64,000 nt of DNA, taken from positions 1 through 64,000 of the forward strand of contig JBOEHE010000045.1 of NCBI GenBank assembly GCA_050633785.1. The letters run 5' to 3'. Below are positions 52,853-59,893 of this stretch, one piece after another. Source of the DNA: CALKZN01 sp050633785. Lineage in GTDB: Bacteria; Pseudomonadota; Gammaproteobacteria; Arenicellales; Arenicellaceae. Both the position numbers and the translations under genes were made by a program. How positions within the stretch are numbered: position 1 is the first letter of the stretch; each line of letters starts with the position of its first letter. The notes beneath the pieces are model-generated. The model saw nothing but the letters and a program-made list of their open reading frames with translations. It had not been told where the DNA came from and did not search any database.

Positions 52853-55800
52853 ATGGAGAAATATTGTTGTTTTCTATGTCCGGCGACTGACTATACTGAA
52901 AAAGAACTGACAGATGAGTGCCCTTCTTGTGGAAACCAATACGGATTTCCATTAATCAATCCACCAGATAAAATTGGGGATTGGAAAGTTAAAAAATCAC
53001 TTGATCGAGGTTTTTACGGAGCAGCTTATGTTGTTAAAAAGGAGGGCGGGCGCAGATCGACTGAAAGTGTGATAAAAATATCACCTAAACTCGTATATGA
53101 CTTCTTCAATAAATCGTTTGATGAAGAAATTACTCGGCATGAAGCCGTAGCAAAAGGAAGTAACCATATTGTAAAGCTAGAGGACGAGTTTGATGATGTG
53201 GTAGTTTTCGAGTGTGGGTCTAAATATGAAATCCCGTGTCACGTGACTGTTCTTGAGTATATAGATGGCGAATCATTAAAATCTTACTTGAGTTCAATAA
53301 ATCCAGACCAAACAACAGAAATTGCCCAAATTGCAATTGATCTTTTAAAAATTCAAACGGAGCTCAATACTCGCGGATTACATCACAATGATTTGCATGC
53401 AGGTAATCTGATGGTCGCTCGTCTCTCCAATGAATATCGTAGGATTGACGCACTTTCCAACGATATAATAGTCAAAGCTATTGACCTTGGCAGCGCTGCT
53501 CCTAAGAGTTTAAGAGGTCCGAATAGAACCGAAGATTTGGCGCACATATCAAACCATATCCTAAATTTATTAAACCAAATTCTTGACGACCCTTACAAAA
53601 TTTCGGACCGTTCGAATAGGATTGGCACAGCACTTAGATCAGTCGTCGAAAAAATCAGTAGCGAAAATACTCCTGATAGACGTCCGAGCAATTTAGACCT
53701 CATGGATGAAATAAAGGTAGCGGTGGAAAGTTCAACACAACCATGGCGTCCTTGGCAAAATCCATTTAGGCTAAAAACCTTTAGCTCACACTATAACGCT
53801 CAAACTTTAGATTCATGGTATGTATCAGGGTTAATAGTCGATCCAGACGAACAATGGTTAGAAGAAGTCACAAAACCAGGGCCTCAGATTATTACGGGAA
53901 TGAGAGGGTGTGGTAAAACAATGCTGCTGAGGGCTGTAGACATTCATGCGAGATTAACTAGAGAAAATTCCAATCAAGAAACAAAGTTAGATAACGTTAA
54001 AATGGATGGCTTTGTGGGGTTATATGTGCCCGCCTCTAAAATTATGGAACTCAAAGAGGGTGCACTAAAAAGAATTGAACAGAGGCTAGCTATATTATTT
54101 TTAAGCTATTCTCAAGAGGCTGCAAGGGCGTTAATGCACATTCAAGATATAGATAGTAATGCAATAACAAACTTTGCCTCAAAAAATTTAGCCGATTCAA
54201 TATCTTCATCGATTGATCAAGAGTTAACTGTCGACTCTTCGGGCTTGGCAAGTTTAGAGAGCAGTTTAAATTCTTATTTAAATTCCAGCGAGATAGAACT
54301 TACAATTTCGAAATCCCCAGCACAGGTGTTTTCTGCCCTTGCCCGTACTATCAAATTGAGTTCAAACTATTTGTGCAACTCAACTGTGTATCTTCTTTTA
54401 GATGACGTCTCTACTCGACACTTGGAAGAAAATATCATCGGCGATTTGATTTCAGCTCTATTGTTTCAAGTACCCGAATGCGCATTTAAACTCACATCCG
54501 AATGGCAAACAATAGAGTTAGGCCTACAATCCCCGGGTAGAATTGAGTACGCACGCATTGGTAGAGATCTCGATATTTTTGACTTAGGTGTTAATGTCCT
54601 GAAACGCATTAATAATAAGGGTAGTGCTGGCAAAAAATGGGTTTTGGATATACTTAGGAAACGTGCTCGCTTAGACCCTCGTCACCCTGATAACGATCCA
54701 CTAGAACTGCTCGGTGATATTTCTCTAGAACAAGTAGCTAGAGACATAGGCAATTCAAGTAGCACTTCCAAAGTTAGAAAAAACGCATATAGGGGTATTT
54801 CATGCTTGACAAAAGTCTGCGTTGGGGATATTGGCGATATAATTAAATTGTACGATGACATTGTACAAGCCCACAACTCGAACTCCACACCGATTCCTGA
54901 TCATATCCAATCTACATGCTTTAGGAGTTACAGCGCAAATCGACTTTATCAATTGAATCAAAGAGAGGAGCGACTCAAAAATCATGCTCAAGCGTTCGCA
55001 GAGGCTTCTCATGAATTACTCGTTAGGTCCGTGCGGAAAAATAACGAAAGAACGCGCCAATACACAAGCCTGTATGTACGTATTACCAGTACTAATGATA
55101 ACACACAGAAAGAAATCATATCGAAAATTAGAGAACTGATCGATTCCAGTGTATTTGTTTACGCAGGTGGTTCACCAAGAACGAAAACAAAAGATGGCGA
55201 CCCAATATTGCAATTCGATCTTCAATTTAGAAAAATATTAGGCTTAAACAACTTTATCCCACTCTCTGACCGAGATCGCTACGAGCTGTCAGGAGAAGCC
55301 TTGGAACAGTGGATTAACGAACCCACCCAAGCCAAGAGTATTCTAATTAGAAATCAGGTTAGTGGGGGTTACAAACCAGATGAAGATATTTCAACTGAAC
55401 CTTTAGATGAAAACACAAACACGACCGAAAATAAAGCGACAACAAAGGTCAATCAATCTGGGCTGGTGTTACCCAAGCATACGACAAGCAACGCGGTTCA
55501 AGAAGAATTTAATTTAGATAGTAGGATAAGAGTAGAGGAAATAACCCCTAGTGACTTACGGTTGGCAAATCTAGATACAGCAGTCACTGCTTTAGGTTTT
55601 GAGGATAGAAGCCTGGCGTCGAACGAGTACCTTTTAAGAATCGAAGAACTTAAATCAATTTTCGCTGTTCGATATGAGCTAGAAGGCCAATCTGAAGCGA
55701 TAAGAAATTTGTGGAAAGACACAGGAGTTTCTTACGAAGAAGTTAATTATCGGCACCGCAACTTAAGCCTGCCAAACAAAGATGAAAAACTTCTACTAGA

Positions 55801-56488
55801 TATTACTGGCCTAACTAAACCTCTTATCTTTACTCTTGTCAGAGAACAGTTAATTAAACACCGAGAAGTCTATATTTGCCATGCAAAAGCAGATGAATAT
55901 TACCCATTGCAAGAAGACTTAGAAGCTCTTTTCAATGATGAATCTGAAGATGACTCAACTATTCTATTACAACGACTGAGCGGTGTTTTAAGCGGTGAAT
56001 CAAATAGATATGACATAGTATCACTACTTCAAAATGAGGCTGATCGTTCTCTTAAAAGATCATTGCTAGCTTTCGCGTCACCAAAGCATTTAAGACTGCT
56101 CTCATTGCTGAATAAACGCGATTTTGACATTATTAACATAATCACCTCAGAAGGTAATGCACCTAGAGATAAGGTGGCTCAATTATTAGCAAGCAACGTA
56201 GAAAAAGACTATCCAAATGTAGAGGTTATACAAAAGGATACCAACGACCTTAAAGGATTAATCGACTTGATCGAACAACGTTATATAGACAGTTATTCAT
56301 ACTCTCGAGCAAATGTAGAAATTGGGCTCACCGGTTCCAAAATGCAGGCTGTCGCTGCTTCTGCAGTTTCATCAATACGGCGCATAAATGAAGCCTGGTA
56401 TGTATCACCAACATCTTTTGACGGGAAAAGGTTTTCAATTGGAACCGGAGATGTTGACCTTTATAAATTATCAATCTCTGGTTTCTAG
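52853..56488 (+). CDS. Zinc ribbon-Ser/Thr kinase-ATPase-CARF-like multidomain protein
   Basis: A 1211-residue cytoplasmic protein not matching a named family. Residues 6-26: zinc ribbon (CFLC, CPSC). About 41-290: eukaryotic-type kinase with Gly loop SLDRGFYGAAYVV, Lys75 in VIKIS, catalytic loop HHNDLHAGN (Asp180, Asn185) and DLG at 211-213. About 320-720: P-loop ATPase of ORC/STAND type, Walker A GMRGCGKT (349-356), Walker B VYLLLDD (to Asp518), then a region with FRKILGLNNFIPLSDRDR (from about 795). About 890-1211: two Rossmann-like halves with DITGLTKP (983-990) and LTGSKMQ (1159-1165), recalling CARF/SAVED sensor motifs. No membrane segment. RBS AGGAG lies in the preceding gene. Likely the sensor or switch of the operon (inference). 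Confidence 0.72.
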   Translation: MEKYCCFLCPATDYTEKELTDECPSCGNQYGFPLINPPDKIGDWKVKKSLDRGFYGAAYVVKKEGGRRSTESVIKISPKLVYDFFNKSFDEEITRHEAVAKGSNHIVKLEDEFDDVVVFECGSKYEIPCHVTVLEYIDGESLKSYLSSINPDQTTEIAQIAIDLLKIQTELNTRGLHHNDLHAGNLMVARLSNEYRRIDALSNDIIVKAIDLGSAAPKSLRGPNRTEDLAHISNHILNLLNQILDDPYKISDRSNRIGTALRSVVEKISSENTPDRRPSNLDLMDEIKVAVESSTQPWRPWQNPFRLKTFSSHYNAQTLDSWYVSGLIVDPDEQWLEEVTKPGPQIITGMRGCGKTMLLRAVDIHARLTRENSNQETKLDNVKMDGFVGLYVPASKIMELKEGALKRIEQRLAILFLSYSQEAARALMHIQDIDSNAITNFASKNLADSISSSIDQELTVDSSGLASLESSLNSYLNSSEIELTISKSPAQVFSALARTIKLSSNYLCNSTVYLLLDDVSTRHLEENIIGDLISALLFQVPECAFKLTSEWQTIELGLQSPGRIEYARIGRDLDIFDLGVNVLKRINNKGSAGKKWVLDILRKRARLDPRHPDNDPLELLGDISLEQVARDIGNSSSTSKVRKNAYRGISCLTKVCVGDIGDIIKLYDDIVQAHNSNSTPIPDHIQSTCFRSYSANRLYQLNQREERLKNHAQAFAEASHELLVRSVRKNNERTRQYTSLYVRITSTNDNTQKEIISKIRELIDSSVFVYAGGSPRTKTKDGDPILQFDLQFRKILGLNNFIPLSDRDRYELSGEALEQWINEPTQAKSILIRNQVSGGYKPDEDISTEPLDENTNTTENKATTKVNQSGLVLPKHTTSNAVQEEFNLDSRIRVEEITPSDLRLANLDTAVTALGFEDRSLASNEYLLRIEELKSIFAVRYELEGQSEAIRNLWKDTGVSYEEVNYRHRNLSLPNKDEKLLLDITGLTKPLIFTLVREQLIKHREVYICHAKADEYYPLQEDLEALFNDESEDDSTILLQRLSGVLSGESNRYDIVSLLQNEADRSLKRSLLAFASPKHLRLLSLLNKRDFDIINIITSEGNAPRDKVAQLLASNVEKDYPNVEVIQKDTNDLKGLIDLIEQRYIDSYSYSRANVEIGLTGSKMQAVAASAVSSIRRINEAWYVSPTSFDGKRFSIGTGDVDLYKLSISGF

Positions 56489-56500
56489 AGCTTCACCTGA

Positions 56501-57520
56501 ATGAAAGCTATAGATTTATTTTCCGGTTGCGGTGGCCTAACACAAGGCCTCAAAAAGGCTGGCTTTGAAGTTGTTGGAGCTGTTGAAAACGAACCAATTT
56601 CAATTAAGACATACAAGCGTAATCACCGTGAAGTTAATGTCTCGGAGGGTGATATAAGAAAGATTGAAGTTTCGAAACTCAGAGAGCAACTGAAACTACA
56701 GAGAGGTGAATTGGACCTTCTAGCTGGGTGCCCACCATGCCAGGGTTTTTCTTCAATGAAATTATTGAATGGCCGAAAGGAATGCTCAAACCCATCAAAC
56801 GACCTCATATTTGAGTTCATGAGGTTTGTTTTGGAGTTTAAGCCTAAAGCTATAATGATTGAAAATGTTCCTCGTTTGGCAAAAAACTACCGTCTTCTAA
56901 GCTTTATTAACGAATTAACTGATTTGGGTTATAGCTCTAATAAAACCATCGTTAATGCCGTAAATCATGGAATACCACAAGCCAGGAAACGTATGGTATT
57001 GACCGCAATATTGGAGGCCGATGTAGATTTATCAATTCAAAACTCCAACGTTACTAAAACGGTGCATGATGCGATAGGCAGTATGCATGAACCAGGAAGT
57101 GGATCTGACCCTTTACACGACTACAAAGCCAATCATTCACAAAAAGTTGAAAGAATAATTCAAAATATACCAAAAAATGGAGGAAGCCGCAGTTCGCTAC
57201 CCACAGATCTAGTATTGAACTGTCATAAAAAAACAAATGGCTTTAAAGACGTTTACGGTAGGATGAGTTGGGATAAACCTAGCCCAACAATTACAGGAGG
57301 TTGTATCAACCCATCAAAAGGGCGCTTCCTTCACCCAGAGCAAAATAGGGCTATAACGCTTCGTGAAGCAAGTATGCTTCAAGGTTTCCCAAAGAATTAC
57401 TTCTTTAGCCTAGAGCGAGGCCGGTATCACGCAGCGCAAATGATAGGCAACGCATTCCCCCCCAGGTTTGCTACGCATTATGCGTTAGCTATAAAAGATA
57501 AATTATTTCAGCTTCAGTGA
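56501..57520 (+). CDS. C5-cytosine DNA methyltransferase
   Basis: A 339-residue DNA (cytosine-5) methyltransferase with all core motifs in order: I DLFSGCGGLTQGLKKAGF, IV GCPPCQGFSS with nucleophile Cys80, VI MIENVPRL, VIII QARKRMVLTA, then a short target-recognition region (about 190-255), IX PTITGG and X QMIGNAFPP. Enzyme looks intact. Recognition sequence cannot be read from it. It starts 12 bases after the kinase/ATPase gene without a clear ribosome site, implying translational coupling. No restriction endonuclease gene is adjacent, so it is not an ordinary type II system on present evidence. Confidence 0.95.
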   Translation: MKAIDLFSGCGGLTQGLKKAGFEVVGAVENEPISIKTYKRNHREVNVSEGDIRKIEVSKLREQLKLQRGELDLLAGCPPCQGFSSMKLLNGRKECSNPSNDLIFEFMRFVLEFKPKAIMIENVPRLAKNYRLLSFINELTDLGYSSNKTIVNAVNHGIPQARKRMVLTAILEADVDLSIQNSNVTKTVHDAIGSMHEPGSGSDPLHDYKANHSQKVERIIQNIPKNGGSRSSLPTDLVLNCHKKTNGFKDVYGRMSWDKPSPTITGGCINPSKGRFLHPEQNRAITLREASMLQGFPKNYFFSLERGRYHAAQMIGNAFPPRFATHYALAIKDKLFQLQ

Positions 57521-58029
57521 ACTCTTGAATTAGATCGAAGGGAAACTGCAGTTTAAATGAGTTTTAAACCTACGCTTCTTTAGTAGTTAAAAACTTGGGA
57601 ATAACGTTTCTCTGACAGTTTTTTGCTCTATCCATCTGAACAACATCTCAAGGACAGTCACACTATCATTGATTGATGTATTTTTTGATGTGAAATTTGT
57701 AGTAAAAAATACTATTCGTGACTTATAAATTTCAACAACTCATAATAGATTCCTCTATATTAAAAAATAAAACGATTTCATTTTTGACTACTCGTTCCTA
57801 ATAGAGCTCAACCTGCTGTTGTTGTAGCGCCTAATGTTATTTGCTCTAACTTTTCCCAGTTCACGCTCTTGCGAAGATCAATAGCCTTCTCCCGAGATAC
57901 TGCTTCAGAAAACATTATTTCAAGCTCCATCCATTTATGACTAGATCACAAGCATGTAAAAGTAAGCATGCGCGAAAATCTAAATAGTTATGTATGCGTG
58001 TTAATTTTTTAATCCACACTTTCACAAAC
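57521..58029. other. Right flank of the module
   Basis: About 500 AT-rich bases. AAACTGCAGTTT (57544-57555) is a perfect 12-base palindrome, and a weak AT-only hairpin follows it (around 57553-57575); neither is a good terminator. The only coding trace is a 40-codon minus-strand frame at 57808-57930. No integrase, insertion sequence or repeat of the left flank was found. Confidence 0.45.
57808..57930 (-). CDS. Possible 40-residue ORF or gene remnant
   Basis: A frame starting at the ATG read from 57930 encodes 40 residues with protein-like composition (MELEIMFSEAVSREKAIDLR..., ending LGATTTAG). I do not recognise a family. It could be a small protein or the truncated end of a gene disrupted when the module arrived. 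Confidence 0.25.
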   Translation of the reverse strand: MELEIMFSEAVSREKAIDLRKSVNWEKLEQITLGATTTAG

Positions 58030-58341
58030 TCAAGTAAAAACAGCCTCATATTGAACGGAGACATCGTCCGCATTGATCGGCACCAAAAATAAATCCACCG
58101 ACTCAAAACCCTCTTTCGCCAGCGTATAAATCCCCTGTTCACAGACTTCACCGGATTGGCTTTGAAACACCAGAGAAAAAGGGTCAGCCTGGCCTCGGTC
58201 GGTGATGTCTGAGTTGATGCTGGACACTTCAACTAGAGTCATTATTTGTTCTTTTTCTGTTTGCTGAACGACAAAATCAGCGTTCAAATGTTGTTCAAAG
58301 TCCTGCTTATTCAATACTGGAGTGCTACCTGTGTCCGACAT
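58030..58341 (-). CDS. DUF6916 family protein
   Basis: A 103-residue protein matching DUF6916 by pattern: N-terminal LNKQDFEQHLNADFVV, TLVEVSSIN, DPFSLVFQS, QGIYTLAKEGFESVDLFLVP and terminal YEAVF. The RBS AAGGGG precedes the ATG. These small proteins accompany tail-collar genes; the nearest such genes are at 47.6-49.1 kb, on the far side of the three-gene module, so the two parts may once have been closer. Unlike the protein at 49165 it has no export signal. Role unknown. Confidence 0.75.
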   Translation of the reverse strand: MSDTGSTPVLNKQDFEQHLNADFVVQQTEKEQIMTLVEVSSINSDITDRGQADPFSLVFQSQSGEVCEQGIYTLAKEGFESVDLFLVPINADDVSVQYEAVFT

Positions 58342-58412
58342 TAAAATCCCCTTAGCGTTTATTAGTTGCCTGCATGATACACCATAGACAATTGTTCAAG
58401 GAAGCAAAGAAA

Positions 58413-58928
58413 TCAGGACCGCGGGTGACGGTAGATATGCCACCTTGCTCCGCGGAACAGCACTTCAGCCTCATAACTGGCACCAATGGCCAAAGCCATT
58501 TTTATTGAAGCGGCATTATCTGCATTAATGAAACTGATCAGAGCGATATCCGGCAAAAACTCCAGACCAACAGCCTGCACTGCTCGTGCCGCTTCGCTGG
58601 CAAAACCTTTGCCCCAATATTCTGGAGACAAGGCCCATTTTATTTCCGGGCTTGGCCAGTCATTGGGATACCAGAACCCCACCGGCCCTATCACATTACC
58701 AGATGCTTTTTCTTCAACAGCGTATGGGCCATAACCACGCAGCTGCCAATGACCAATCATAGCGCACATGGTGCGCCAGGTCTCACCTTCGGAAAAGGCC
58801 CTGCCAACGGTGTATTGCGTAGCTTGTGGATGAGAAAAATACGCATGCAAATCCTGCCAGTCATCTTCCCGAAATTGCCGCAAAATCAAACGCTCAGTAT
58901 CCAGTTGTTCTGGGACCAGGAATGCCAT
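58413..58928 (-). CDS. GNAT acetyltransferase, RimJ/RimL-like
   Basis: A 171-residue acetyltransferase of the RimJ/RimL type: TERLILRQFREDDWQDLHAYF at the start, GPVGFWYPNDWPSPEIKWAL, the acetyl-CoA loop YWGKGFASEAARAVQAVG, and INADNAASIKMALAIG. Substrate unknown (such enzymes act on ribosomal protein N termini or small amines). It lies 39 bases before rsmI on the same strand and is the last gene of the accessory block. Confidence 0.9.
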   Translation of the reverse strand: MAFLVPEQLDTERLILRQFREDDWQDLHAYFSHPQATQYTVGRAFSEGETWRTMCAMIGHWQLRGYGPYAVEEKASGNVIGPVGFWYPNDWPSPEIKWALSPEYWGKGFASEAARAVQAVGLEFLPDIALISFINADNAASIKMALAIGASYEAEVLFRGARWHIYRHPRS

Positions 58929-58967
58929 AATTGCCTCTTAATCAATTCTGCGTTAATAAACTGCGCA

Positions 58968-59837
58968 TCAAGCCTTCTGCATAGCCAGAGCGAATTGGTA
59001 CACCTTATTCTTTTTCAAGCCCAGCAGTTTAGCACTCAACTCCACCGCTTGACTCAGCGGCAAGTCAGCCAACAAGACCGTTAAGGTGTGCTCCAATTGC
59101 TGTTCACTGTCATCTACTGCCTGAGCACCACCAATAATAACGACAAATTCTCCACGCTGTTGATTATCATCACTGCAGACAAAATCCAGTAATTCAGGCA
59201 AATCTGCGGCCTTAATTGTCTCAAATTTCTTGGTCAATTCCCGAGCAATTGCTGCCGGGCGCGAACCAAAGACAGCAACACAATCTTCTAAGCTAGAGAC
59301 AATGCGATGCGATGATTCATAAAAAACAGTAGTATGGGTTGAATTGGCAATGGCCTTCAAGGTTCGCAGTCGATTCTGTTGCTTATGTGGTAAAAAGCCA
59401 CCGAAATGAAATTGATCCGTCGGCATGCCAGAAGCAGAAAGTGCTGTTATCAACGCACATGCCCCAGGAATAGGACACACGGAAATGCCAGCATTCTGAG
59501 CCGCCTGAACCAGACTATAACCAGGGTCACTGATCAGCGGTGTACCGGCATCACTGACTAATGCCAAGTTTTCACCACGCAACAATCTCTCTAATATTTT
59601 TGGCACTTGTTGCTGTTCATTATGATCATGATAAGCAAACAATCGTGTATTAATGGAAAATTGCTGCAACAAGGGTTTCGTATGACGGGTATCCTCAGCT
59701 AGAATAACATCCACATCACGCAGAGTCTCAATGGCGCGCTGACTTATATCAGATAAATTACCGATAGGTGTTGCGACTATGTATAAAACACCCATATCTG
59801 AGTTAGTGGTATCGGTGTCGGCTACGGCATCATTCAT
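58968..59837 (-). CDS. rsmI: 16S rRNA 2'-O-ribose C1402 methyltransferase RsmI
   Basis: SAM-dependent enzyme that methylates the same C1402 that RsmH modifies at N4; 289 residues. N-terminal GVLYIVATPIGNLSDISQRA and LAEDTRHTKPLL, then SDAGTPLISDPGY and FYESSHRIVSSLED are diagnostic. Ancestrally a neighbour of rnpB and mraZ; here 15 kb of accessory DNA lies between. Divergent from lppC. Confidence 0.97.
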   Translation of the reverse strand: MNDAVADTDTTNSDMGVLYIVATPIGNLSDISQRAIETLRDVDVILAEDTRHTKPLLQQFSINTRLFAYHDHNEQQQVPKILERLLRGENLALVSDAGTPLISDPGYSLVQAAQNAGISVCPIPGACALITALSASGMPTDQFHFGGFLPHKQQNRLRTLKAIANSTHTTVFYESSHRIVSSLEDCVAVFGSRPAAIARELTKKFETIKAADLPELLDFVCSDDNQQRGEFVVIIGGAQAVDDSEQQLEHTLTVLLADLPLSQAVELSAKLLGLKKNKVYQFALAMQKA

Positions 59838-59893
59838 AGGTTTGTATCATCACTTGGTATAAGGTAAATAAGAGGAAAACCTCAAATACGATT

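Noticed and set aside
56501..57520. Conventional type II restriction-modification system
   Set aside because: The methyltransferase is real, but no endonuclease is recognisable in the two companion genes or the flanks.
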